Positions 19,213 to 26,839 of a stretch of 64,000 nucleotides of DNA are shown piece after piece. A program made the translations under genes and the position numbers. The first letter of the stretch is position 1. Every line of letters begins with the position of its first letter. Location of the stretch: NCBI RefSeq assembly GCF_022347565.1, contig NZ_JAKRGH010000005.1, forward strand, positions 124,001 to 188,000, read 5' to 3'. This DNA comes from Vibrio sp. Of7-15. GTDB lineage: Bacteria > Pseudomonadota > Gammaproteobacteria > Enterobacterales > Vibrionaceae. The notes beneath the pieces were generated by a model. The model was not told where the DNA came from, did no database searches, and was given only the letters and a program-made list of their open reading frames with translations.

Positions 19213-20157
19213 TTATTTATTTAGATGCGCCATGTACTCGGCTACGCCTTCAGCAACAGATTTGAAGCCTTCTTTATAGCCAGCAGCGCGAACTTTTGTT
19301 AAATCAGCTTGCGTAAAGGTTTGATATGCGCCTTTCAAATGCTCTGGGAATGGGATCTCTTCTATCTTGCCTTTGCCGTGGAACTTCAGCACTGCATCTG
19401 CGACCTCTTTAAAAGGTTCTGCATTACCAGTGCCGCAGTTAAAAATACCCGACTTGCTGTTTTTCCAGAACCATAGGTTCATTTTACATACATCGCCAAC
19501 ATAGACAAAATCACGCTTGAAAGTATCACTACCTTCAAAGAGTTTTACGTTCTCACCGTTATTGATTTGAGTATTTAAATGAAAAGCGACAGAGGCCATG
19601 CTGCCTTTGTGATTTTCACGTGGTCCGTAAACGTTAAAGTATCGGAAACCTGTGATCTGGGAAAGGGTTTCACCATGATCTTCCGCATCTTGTTGTAGGC
19701 GTCGTACATAGTTATCAAACTGTTGTTTGGAATAACCGTAGACATTGAGTGCGCCTTCATACTCACGTTCTTCGATGAAGTCATGATCACGACCACCATA
19801 AGTTGCAGCAGAAGAGGCGTATAAGAAGGGAATTTCACGCTCTAAACAGTAATGAAGTAGCTCTTTTGAGTACTCATAGTTGTTGAGCATCATGTATTTA
19901 CCATCCCACTCTGTGGTCGCTGAACATGCACCTTGATGGAAAACCGCTTCAATAGGACCAAAATCATCACCAGCCATGATTTGAGTCAGAAAGTCCTCTT
20001 TATCCATGTAGTCAGTGATGTCTAAATCTACAAGGTTGCTAAACTTCTTGCCATTTTTTAAGTTATCAACAACTAGAATGTCATTAATACCTGAATCATT
20101 GAGTGCTTTGATAAGATTGCTACCAATCATTCCAGCACCGCCAGTTACGATAATCAT
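19213..20157 (-). CDS. hldD: ADP-L-glycero-D-manno-heptose 6-epimerase
   Basis: Last step of ADP-heptose synthesis: epimerises ADP-D,D-heptose at C6 to the L,D form used by the heptosyltransferases nearby. Extended short-chain dehydrogenase of 314 residues, with the NADP loop GGAGMIGSN at residues 6-14, SSAATYGG and the catalytic YGYSK motif, and [11 protein letters not shown]. It is also called gmhD/rfaD and is the classic left border of Vibrio O-antigen/capsule loci. It is divergent from the TetR gene. Confidence 0.97.
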   Translation of the reverse strand: MIIVTGGAGMIGSNLIKALNDSGINDILVVDNLKNGKKFSNLVDLDITDYMDKEDFLTQIMAGDDFGPIEAVFHQGACSATTEWDGKYMMLNNYEYSKELLHYCLEREIPFLYASSAATYGGRDHDFIEEREYEGALNVYGYSKQQFDNYVRRLQQDAEDHGETLSQITGFRYFNVYGPRENHKGSMASVAFHLNTQINNGENVKLFEGSDTFKRDFVYVGDVCKMNLWFWKNSKSGIFNCGTGNAEPFKEVADAVLKFHGKGKIEEIPFPEHLKGAYQTFTQADLTKVRAAGYKEGFKSVAEGVAEYMAHLNK

Positions 20158-20253
20158 TGTTTGTACCTAGTCTTATTAAGCGTTTAGTGATTGTATCAGG
20201 AAAGCGTTGCCTCATCGAGTTCACAATAATGGATGAACTCGCAGGAGGATCAT

Positions 20254-20273
20254 ATTTCAGGTACACTGAATAT
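20254..20273. promoter_or_regulatory. candidate operator between hldD and tetR
   Basis: The word ATTTCAGGTAC (20254-20264) lies inside the imperfect palindrome TTCAG-gtaca-CTGAA (20256-20270), in the 143-base region between divergent hldD and tetR and about 35 bases before the tetR start. The same 11 bases recur at 25229 and, inverted, at 25260 upstream of the yjbE and wzi operons, suggesting one regulator acts at both places. Binding by the TetR protein is inference. Confidence 0.45.
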
Positions 20274-20300
20274 TCATTGCATAAACGGTGATAGATAGAC

Positions 20301-20939
20301 ATGAAAACTCGGGACAGAATCATTCATGCGGCGTTAGAACTTTTTAACCAAGAAGGTGAAAGAAACGTCACAACCAATCATATAGCAGCTCATTTAGATA
20401 TTAGCCCTGGTAATCTTTACTATCACTTTCGAAACAAAGAAGAGATTATCCAATGCATTTTTGATTTGTATGCACAAGATCTAGCAACTCGATTTCAACC
20501 AACTGGCGAGAGAGATGCTCGTCCTGAGGTGATGATTGACTATCTTGATTCTATTTTTATGCTTATGTGGAACTATCGGTTTTTCTATGCGAATTTACCG
20601 GATATTTTAAGTCGTGATGAAGAACTTCAAAAAAAGTACTTAAAAGCTCAACAGCATTTACATGAAAACTTGATTACGATTATGTTCAATTTTAGATCTT
20701 CAGGTTTGATTGAATTGGCCGATGATGAAATTGAGGCTATGACCAATACATTAAAGTTGGTCTCTTCTTGCTGGATCAGTTATCAAACGGCAATGTCCCC
20801 GAATACTAAAGTAACCGAGAGTGTTATTTATCAGGGGGTTATTCAAATGCTGAATGTGTTTCGGACTATTGCGACGAAAGAAGGGCGCTCGCAAATATTG
20901 GATCTAGAGCGCCATTACCAGCAAAACTTAACTTCTTAG
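20301..20939 (+). CDS. TetR/AcrR family transcriptional regulator
   Basis: A 212-residue DNA-binding repressor. The N-terminal TetR domain is clear (RDRIIHAALELFNQEG, then VTTNHIAAHLDISPGNLYYHFRNKEEI as the helix-turn-helix at about residues 24-50). The C-terminal part is a helical ligand/dimer domain with no recognisable ligand signature. It sits between hldD and the capsule-type yjb operon, divergent from hldD and convergent with yjbH. Its position and the repeated ATTTCAGGTAC word suggest it controls surface polysaccharide genes; its effector is unknown. Confidence 0.93.
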   Translation: MKTRDRIIHAALELFNQEGERNVTTNHIAAHLDISPGNLYYHFRNKEEIIQCIFDLYAQDLATRFQPTGERDARPEVMIDYLDSIFMLMWNYRFFYANLPDILSRDEELQKKYLKAQQHLHENLITIMFNFRSSGLIELADDEIEAMTNTLKLVSSCWISYQTAMSPNTKVTESVIYQGVIQMLNVFRTIATKEGRSQILDLERHYQQNLTS

Positions 20940-20948
20940 GCGAAGGAT

Positions 20949-20975
20949 TTGGAGGGAAAGTGTCATTCCCTCCAA
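20949..20975. terminator. hairpin between convergent tetR and yjbH-like genes
   Basis: A perfect 10-bp inverted repeat TTGGAGGGAA / TTCCCTCCAA (20949-20958 with 20966-20975), with a 7-base loop, lies between two converging genes. There is no strong T-run on either side, so it is a terminator-like stem rather than a textbook terminator. Confidence 0.6.
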
Positions 20976-20985
20976 GTCACTATGA

Positions 20986-23193
20986 TTATTTGACTTGGTT
21001 AGGGCGGCCATACCAAGGGGAGCGTGAATCAGTTATTTCAAATAAATGGTTTTGCTTTCCTAGCATTTGCCCACCATCACGTGTTAACGGTTGCCAATTA
21101 ATTTGAGCTCGGTTGGCACTTGGTTTAACGGTCATGATGTCGAACGGAATTGAAACGTAGAAACCTTTCGTATAACTTCCTTCACCGTACTCCTCTGCAC
21201 TTAGATTAGTAAAGCTTGCATAAGCCCCTGCAATTACACCAGATTTAAACTGTTTAGAAAAATCAAAGCGAGCGCCTTTATCTCCTCCTAAGAACTGGCC
21301 TGCACTGACTTTTAATAATGTACTTTCTAAAAAGCCCCACTGAGGCATGTAGTAACCAGTTAAGTGGCCTGTCATTCCTTGTGTGAGTACTTGATAGATG
21401 CGGCCATCTTCTTCACTTCGTTGAAAGTCTTCTTCAAAAAAGTTAAACCAACTATCAGGATCACGCTGTTTGACTATGTTCATATCAAGGCCTACCGCCC
21501 AGTTGGTATTCATTGGACGATATAAGATTTCTGAACCGATACCACCAAACATCATTTCCAAATAGCCGCCATACGCTTGAGCATAAAACTCTTCACTTAA
21601 TTGTTCGAACCAAGTTAGTTGTAAATGGTTCATGCGAACGGGGTTATCATGTACATAAGATCGGAATAGACTTCTTACACGAGGCGTTCCAGCACTTGCT
21701 CCGTTAGAGGAGATAATATAGTTAAATTCGTCATAGTTATCAGCAAGGTTGAAGTAAATAGAACCACTAATTTCTAAGTTGTTAGATAACCAGTAATTAC
21801 TTGCGGTATTTAACCCAATACTGTAGAGATAGAAGTTTTCGGCACTGCCAAAAGATTGAGATAAAGTCGGTGATATACTGTAATCCCAGCGTTCTTTTTT
21901 ATTGGCAACTTCTTGGCCTGAAGGTGCTTGAGGCTCAGAAATACTCGTTGCATCAATCATCCGTGCATTGATATATTCTTGATTAGCAATTTGCTTAAAT
22001 TTATCTGCATCAATGGCCGTTTCGGTTGTTTCTAGTCCTTGGTTAATTTCAATAATACGGTATTGTTTAATATAGCTTGGGAGCGAGTTAGCAAGTACTG
22101 TGGCAGCTCGCTCATGAGCCTCATTCCGGTCACGATATTTTATCTGCTTACCAGTTATTGTTATTTCACTATTATTAGTGTGAACAGTGACATCTTTATA
22201 ACCTGCGTTTTTTTCAATATCATGCGCTACTTTATCCCAATCCACATATGCAGTATGTTGAGCTGGTTCTGGTTTATATTCCGGCTTCTTTTCATCTCTC
22301 CAGATGGCTTTCATTTGGTTGAAGTTAGTCGTAAGGTTAAGACCAAGGGTTAATGTATCACCACGTTGGTAGCTTGCCTTGATATCCCCCCAATTCCCCA
22401 GTCTGTAGAGTAAGCCTACATTCCAAGGGGTATGCTGAGTCATATCTTGACCTGCTCTAATTTGTGGCCAATCGCTAGAGTAATCATTACCATCATATTC
22501 TACTTTCAGCCGTAGTGGCTGATATGGTGTTTGGTACTCAATACCACCAAAGATAGCTGAAGGGCCCGCAAACCAGCGCTCAAAATCTACGCCACCTCCT
22601 GAACCTTTAAAGCCATCTTGTCGAGAGCAGAATTTATCCGAAACCTTACAAAATGGGTTTGTTATATTTCCACTTTGGCCGATATAGCCCCAGCCTATGC
22701 CTAAGGTAAAGTCTAGATTGTTGAAACGCTTGGTAGCTGCAACAAATTCACCATCAAAAATACCTGTTCCGCCAAAATCTCGAAAGCCAACAGAAGTTTC
22801 TGGAATCCAATAGCTTTCTTCTAATAGTCGAATTTTAAAATCAATCCCTTTATCTGAAAGCTTATTTGAGCCACTGAAACTTGGATCATCACTATAGAGC
22901 AAGTCTTGAACGTTAGTATATCTAATGGTGCTTTCAAACCAAGGAAGTAGCTGTAAGGAAATTGAATACATCTGGTATTCATTATTCAAGGTGCCACCCA
23001 AATTAAATGCACCCTCAGGAGCCATACGCCCTGAGGGCATTTGCATTAGACCAACGCCTCCAAAGTCGGTTTGTGAAGGCGCTAGGCTTACGTCGTTAAA
23101 TTCGTTACTGTGAGCAGAGAGTGAGTAGGCTATTAGGCTTGTTATTAATGAGAATTTAAAGAGTGGCTTAGAGTCTGTGGTGCGAATAGACAT
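20986..23193 (-). CDS. yjbH: YjbH/GfcD-type outer-membrane exopolysaccharide protein (WbfB-like)
   Basis: A 735-residue YjbH family protein, proposed to be an outer-membrane beta-barrel in polysaccharide secretion. It has an N-terminal signal peptide (about residues 12-28, ending SLSAHS-N), the family opening DFGGVGLMQMPSGRMAPEGAFNLG, and many short amphipathic strands ending ...DSRSPWYGRPNQVK. It overlaps the upstream YjbG-like gene by one base (stop/start at 23193) and is last in the leftward yjbE-F-G-H order. The same genes are called wbfB-D in Vibrio cholerae O139. Exact biochemical role is not established. Confidence 0.88.
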   Translation of the reverse strand: MSIRTTDSKPLFKFSLITSLIAYSLSAHSNEFNDVSLAPSQTDFGGVGLMQMPSGRMAPEGAFNLGGTLNNEYQMYSISLQLLPWFESTIRYTNVQDLLYSDDPSFSGSNKLSDKGIDFKIRLLEESYWIPETSVGFRDFGGTGIFDGEFVAATKRFNNLDFTLGIGWGYIGQSGNITNPFCKVSDKFCSRQDGFKGSGGGVDFERWFAGPSAIFGGIEYQTPYQPLRLKVEYDGNDYSSDWPQIRAGQDMTQHTPWNVGLLYRLGNWGDIKASYQRGDTLTLGLNLTTNFNQMKAIWRDEKKPEYKPEPAQHTAYVDWDKVAHDIEKNAGYKDVTVHTNNSEITITGKQIKYRDRNEAHERAATVLANSLPSYIKQYRIIEINQGLETTETAIDADKFKQIANQEYINARMIDATSISEPQAPSGQEVANKKERWDYSISPTLSQSFGSAENFYLYSIGLNTASNYWLSNNLEISGSIYFNLADNYDEFNYIISSNGASAGTPRVRSLFRSYVHDNPVRMNHLQLTWFEQLSEEFYAQAYGGYLEMMFGGIGSEILYRPMNTNWAVGLDMNIVKQRDPDSWFNFFEEDFQRSEEDGRIYQVLTQGMTGHLTGYYMPQWGFLESTLLKVSAGQFLGGDKGARFDFSKQFKSGVIAGAYASFTNLSAEEYGEGSYTKGFYVSIPFDIMTVKPSANRAQINWQPLTRDGGQMLGKQNHLFEITDSRSPWYGRPNQVK

Positions 23194-23963
23194 TATAAAT
23201 TCACCTTATGACGCAGTAACTGGGCAATTTGAGCATTTAATTTAGAAAAGTTCTGAGTTAGGGAATTAAAACCTATAAAGATTATGCTCCCAGGAGCTAA
23301 AAAGAATGACTGCTTATTCCAGTATGTGTATGGAACTTCGATAATGTTACCATCTGGTTGAATTATATAGACAAAGCTGTTGTTAGCTTCTGAAAGTAAA
23401 TTTTCTTTTACTTCTTCAAGAACTAGGTAGTCAGAAACTTGACCATGTTCTATAAATGGGACTTGTAAGCTCTTTTTTGTTAGTCCAGTGATTGAAATCG
23501 TTTCTGGTCTAGTTTCTAGGTAAAAGGAAAAATTGCCTTTGAGTAAAGGGTTTGCTTTTTCTGAAATACGTATGACATCGTGATCCAATGAAATAAACTG
23601 ACGATCTTTAAACTCCGCCAAAAGCAACTGAGATTCTAGCTTTTTGATGCTTTCAATTAATTCTGGTTCTTGGGCTTTTAGCTGTGATAGCTGTTCTAAA
23701 ACATATTGTTTTTTTGTATCGATCGTATGTTGTTTTGATTCATCAAATAATTGTGTGCCTAACCAGTAAAGTGAACTTTGAGTATTACTATGAATATCTG
23801 ATACCACCTGTTCTAATCGTGCTGGCGCTGGATATTCTAGCTTTAGTTTCTGGTTAACTAATAGTACATCGAGGTGCTGTTGTGTCGCCTGTGTAGATAT
23901 TGATGGTAGTGTTAGTAGGCTGATGCTCACCTTAATAAAGGTAGCCAATATCCGTTTTTTCAT
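23193..23963 (-). CDS. yjbG: YjbG/GfcC-type periplasmic capsule protein (WbfC-like)
   Basis: A 256-residue periplasmic protein of the GfcC/YjbG family, needed for group 4 capsule-type secretion in Escherichia coli. A signal peptide covers about residues 1-26 (ILATFIKVSISLLTLPSIST). The C-terminal part, VYIIQPDGNIIEVPYTYWNKQSFFLAPGSIIFIGF, is the SLBB-like capsule-biosynthesis (Caps_synth_GfcC) segment. It lies 60 bases after the YjbF-like lipoprotein gene and overlaps yjbH by one base, so the operon is tight. Confidence 0.87.
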   Translation of the reverse strand: MKKRILATFIKVSISLLTLPSISTQATQQHLDVLLVNQKLKLEYPAPARLEQVVSDIHSNTQSSLYWLGTQLFDESKQHTIDTKKQYVLEQLSQLKAQEPELIESIKKLESQLLLAEFKDRQFISLDHDVIRISEKANPLLKGNFSFYLETRPETISITGLTKKSLQVPFIEHGQVSDYLVLEEVKENLLSEANNSFVYIIQPDGNIIEVPYTYWNKQSFFLAPGSIIFIGFNSLTQNFSKLNAQIAQLLRHKVNL

Positions 23964-24023
23964 AATGTGAATTCGACTTAAATTATGTAGATTAAAAGAC
24001 TGCGTAGATGCCTGTGGTGTCGC

Positions 24024-24713
24024 TTATTCGCCATACGGTTTTAAAATAGTCATTTCGATTCTATCCATTCCAGGACCTAGGTATTGGATGCTTCTTACTA
24101 CTTGATTGGTCTTGACATCTAACCAAAAGTGGTTTTGATACTGTTCATTTAAAGAGGGGAAATAGACTGTTTCTATAATATAGTGAGCTTGCTTTTCCCA
24201 TGCTTCAGACTTGACCAATTGTTCGTATTGATAGGCCCATGTAATATTTGCTTGGTAGCCGTAACGGTAATTTGGCATCCAGTCAAAAGTTGTTTTCCAT
24301 GCTTTAGCATCATTATTGGCTATGTATGCTTTGAGATCGGTTTGTGGTGTCAGCTGGGAAAGGAAATCCGGGTTGGTGCTATTTTTTGTACTGATTTTGG
24401 CGAGATTATCTTGTGGAAGAGCTAGTGTCTTTACAATCCTACCGTTTTCAGTCACAAGCATTGCCTTATCGGATGATAACCATTTTTGTTGCCCATTTTC
24501 GACAAGGGCTAACACCATGAAAATTTGTGGTCCATTGCCAATACGAACATAACTACTAGCGTAGGGGGAGTCATTGATTGTGGCTTTAGTCACTTTTATA
24601 TCATCAAAGCCAAATATTGCTTCATGAATCGTGGCATTAACATCAGAAACTTTTTGAGTGCATCCCATCAGAATGAGGGAGAGTAAAATAGGTATTATTT
24701 TAGAAGTGAACAT
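24024..24713 (-). CDS. yjbF: YjbF/GfcB-type lipoprotein (WbfD-like)
   Basis: A 229-residue outer-membrane lipoprotein of the GfcB/YjbF family. The signal peptide ends in a lipobox LMGC with the lipidated cysteine at residue 18. The mature part has the family's internal pattern, including AYASSYVRIGNG-like (SPYASSYVRIGNG) and LGPGMDRIEMTILKPYGE near the end. It is preceded by a terminator-like hairpin (24803-24830) that separates it from the small YjbE-like gene, which may set their relative expression. Confidence 0.87.
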   Translation of the reverse strand: MFTSKIIPILLSLILMGCTQKVSDVNATIHEAIFGFDDIKVTKATINDSPYASSYVRIGNGPQIFMVLALVENGQQKWLSSDKAMLVTENGRIVKTLALPQDNLAKISTKNSTNPDFLSQLTPQTDLKAYIANNDAKAWKTTFDWMPNYRYGYQANITWAYQYEQLVKSEAWEKQAHYIIETVYFPSLNEQYQNHFWLDVKTNQVVRSIQYLGPGMDRIEMTILKPYGE

Positions 24714-24802
24714 GAAATTTCCACAAAAGGACTAATTGGTTACAGTGGCTTGTAATGAATGATGTAAGGGGTAAACATTCAAGCAGGCAATGAGGCTTGT
24801 AT

Positions 24803-24830
24803 AAAAAAACAACCGCGAGAGCGGTTGCTT
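24803..24830 (-). terminator. rho-independent terminator after the yjbE-like gene (possible attenuator)
   Basis: Read leftward: stem CAACCGC / GCGGTTG (24827-24821 with 24816-24810), a TCTC loop and a run of seven T. It lies between yjbE-like and yjbF-like genes that otherwise form one operon, so it may allow partial read-through and high expression of the first gene. Confidence 0.88.
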
Positions 24831-24857
24831 TGAAGTACTAACTAAACAGTATTGTGA

Positions 24858-25121
24858 TTAGTTAGTATTTGAAGTGCTACTTGTGCTGTCATTTGAACCT
24901 GAATCAGCAACAGCAACTACAGCGACAGCCGCTGCTGCACCAACAGCTACCGCAGTAGTCGTTGCTGCACCAGCTGCCGCGGTAGAAGCACCAGCAGTAC
25001 CAGCAGCTGAGCCAGAAGCGCCACCAGAAGCTGCAGATGTTGAGCTAGCAGAGCCTTCCGTTGCAGCTATTGCAGAAGTAGCAAACATTGCCATTACTAG
25101 AGCAATTGCAGTCTTTTTCAT
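24858..25121 (-). CDS. small secreted Ala/Ser/Thr-rich protein, YjbE-like
   Basis: An 87-residue protein with a clean signal peptide (MKKTAIALVMAMFATSAIAA, cleavage near residue 20). The mature part is low-complexity: Ala, Ser, Gly and Thr with a Val/Ala-rich stretch (TTAVAVGAAAAVAVVAVA) and a Ser/Thr/Asn tail. This fits YjbE/GfcA, the small first gene of yjbEFGH/gfcABCD operons, whose function is unknown. The ATG at 25121 has an AAAAGGA ribosome site 6-7 bases away and is preferred over an in-frame ATG at 25145. A strong terminator follows. Confidence 0.75.
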   Translation of the reverse strand: MKKTAIALVMAMFATSAIAATEGSASSTSAASGGASGSAAGTAGASTAAAGAATTTAVAVGAAAAVAVVAVADSGSNDSTSSTSNTN

Positions 25122-25228
25122 GTTGAATCCTTTTAAAATTTTCACATCGATGTAGGGTAAAAGATACCCAACTAAAGTTTAAGCGGGTAATAAGTGAAAG
25201 TAAATTGTTAATATAGTTAAAATGATGA

Positions 25229-25270
25229 ATTTCAGGTACTATAAACAGGTAGGTGCTTTGTACCTGAAAT
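25229..25270. repeat. 11-bp perfect inverted repeat, candidate regulator site or cruciform
   Basis: ATTTCAGGTAC at 25229-25239 is repeated as its exact complement GTACCTGAAAT at 25260-25270, with 20 bases between. The same 11 bases occur once more at 20254-20264 in front of tetR. Two half-sites about three helical turns apart (31 bases start to start) suit a protein binding on one DNA face. Confidence 0.6.
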
Positions 25271-25374
25271 ATGTCGTATAGAAGGCTTAACATGCGAATA
25301 AAAAAAACGTATAGTCCATGCTCTGTTTTAGTCAAATGAATTTCTAGCGCTATGGGGATGCGTACATAACCTCT

Positions 25375-25387
25375 GGGCGGTAGCATG
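25375..25387 (+). promoter_or_regulatory. ops element (RfaH recruitment site, JUMPstart core)
   Basis: GGGCGGTAGCATG matches the ops core GGCGGTAGCGTG at all but one base. ops pauses RNA polymerase in the leader of long polysaccharide operons and loads the antiterminator RfaH. It lies 47 bases upstream of the wzi-like start, on the coding strand. A JUMPstart sequence is known in front of the otnA-otnB pair of Vibrio cholerae O139, the counterpart of the genes downstream here. Confidence 0.85.
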
Positions 25388-25433
25388 TGAAATTTGCACT
25401 TTCCTCTCTCCGCTTTATTATTTCGGGTGTATT

Positions 25434-26750
25434 GTGTTGCAAAGGACTTTGCCATACTCAGCTTGGCTGTTATTTGTCGCTTCGGCTACAGTTCATTCAT
25501 CGCCTTGGTTAGAGGCTGATGATGCGTACCTTCGCTCTGATCTTCAGCTTCTCTCAGACGCTGGTCTTATCACCGCACCAATCAATCATTATCCTCTACG
25601 TTGGTCTGCTTTCTCTGATGAGCTAAAAGCCATTAATTTAGAGGCATTATCGGAATCTGAAAAACAAGCTTACTATCATTTACGTCATGCCCTTTCGAAT
25701 GCCGAACTTAACCGTGGAAATAAGCGTTTTAAAGCAGTATACGGAAACCGTATTCCTTTAGATAGTGGTTATGGTAACAGCAATAAAGATGAATGGGGCT
25801 TATATAGTAGTTATGAGCATCTTGATGATGACTTTTCTTTTCGCCTTTCAAGTAATTATAGTAAGCAGCTAGATAAACACACTGAAGACACAGAGCAGTT
25901 GAATTGGGATGGTAGCTATCTGACTCTTAATGCAGGTAGTTGGTTATTGACTGTCGGTGCGTTAGATCGTTGGTGGGGGCAAGGTTGGCAGCATAATTTA
26001 ACTTTAAGCCAAACAAGCCGACCATTACCATCTCTGGGAGCGAGCTATCAAGGTGGAGACAATATTTTTCTGGGGTACTGGAATGTAGAAACCTTTATTG
26101 CAAAATTAGACAGTCGCACTAGTGATTCTCAATGGAGTAGTAGGTTGGTTGCGAGACCTCTAAATATATTGTCTTTAGGGATAAGCTATCAGGCTTGGTC
26201 TGATACAAATCGCTTTCGTGATGGTGAACAGCAACTAAGTGGTGACGTTCGTGTGAGTTTACCTTCGATAACATTATCCTCAGAGAGTAAAATTTATCAT
26301 GGTGTTTATGGTGAATTTGCAAGTACTGATAAAAGTAGTGAACTCGGTGCCAGGCTGATTGGCTGGGATGGGCAGTGGTCTTTTTCAAGGCAATCTCTAC
26401 GGCTTGCTTTAGAAAAACAAACTATAACTGATGAGTGGCAGCTTAATCAGTGGCCAAATGCGGGTGCTCAATATCCAGCAAATCATTCAGGAAAGAGTAG
26501 TAATAGTTATTTATTCGGAAATAGTGTATCGGCATCGTTATATCTTCAATTTAGTAATGATCATAACTTAAGTCTTATCGGGGCGAATTATGAAGAAAAT
26601 GTTATTACAGGGGTATCCGAATATGACGTTTTACAAGCAAACTACACCATGCCGTTTCAGCAAGGAAAGTTGAACTTTGGAATAGGAAAAGTATCAGCTC
26701 TTAAAGAAAGCAATAGTCAATTTTGGATAGGATACGATTTGAGATTCTAG
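25434..26750 (+). CDS. Wzi-like capsule assembly outer-membrane protein
   Basis: A 438-residue protein of the capsule assembly Wzi family, an 18-strand-type outer-membrane beta-barrel that holds capsule on the cell surface in E. coli. An N-terminal signal peptide (LPYSAWLLFVASATVHSS-P) is followed by the periplasmic helical part (DDAYLRSDLQLLSDAGLI) and then alternating short strands; it ends in the aromatic IGYDLRF, typical of a barrel C-terminus. The start appears to be GTG at 25434 with a weak ribosome site; no better ATG exists nearby. First gene after the ops element. Confidence 0.82.
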   Translation: MLQRTLPYSAWLLFVASATVHSSPWLEADDAYLRSDLQLLSDAGLITAPINHYPLRWSAFSDELKAINLEALSESEKQAYYHLRHALSNAELNRGNKRFKAVYGNRIPLDSGYGNSNKDEWGLYSSYEHLDDDFSFRLSSNYSKQLDKHTEDTEQLNWDGSYLTLNAGSWLLTVGALDRWWGQGWQHNLTLSQTSRPLPSLGASYQGGDNIFLGYWNVETFIAKLDSRTSDSQWSSRLVARPLNILSLGISYQAWSDTNRFRDGEQQLSGDVRVSLPSITLSSESKIYHGVYGEFASTDKSSELGARLIGWDGQWSFSRQSLRLALEKQTITDEWQLNQWPNAGAQYPANHSGKSSNSYLFGNSVSASLYLQFSNDHNLSLIGANYEENVITGVSEYDVLQANYTMPFQQGKLNFGIGKVSALKESNSQFWIGYDLRF

Positions 26751-26778
26751 ACAGAATACAGAATACAGAATACAGAGC
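26751..26778 (+). repeat. tandem heptamer repeat (ACAGAAT)n
   Basis: Three exact copies of ACAGAAT (26751-26771) and a partial fourth begin directly after the wzi-like stop codon. The units can pair with TTCTGTATT at 26795-26803, forming alternative hairpins followed by a T-rich tract (to about 26815). Confidence 0.8.
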
Positions 26779-26839
26779 CTTATAAGCATAGCCGTTCTGT
26801 ATTTCATTTTTGATTTATAATAAGTGAACATTAACCCTC

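Larger units (their letters stand above)
25122..25433. promoter_or_regulatory. divergent regulatory region between yjbE-like and wzi-like operons
   Basis: This 312-base gap separates two polysaccharide operons. It contains an 11-bp perfect inverted repeat (25229-25270) and an RfaH ops element (25375-25387). The rightward transcript therefore has a leader of at least about 60 bases containing ops. I could not pick convincing -35/-10 pairs by eye, and no small open reading frame with a good ribosome site stands out. Confidence 0.7.
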
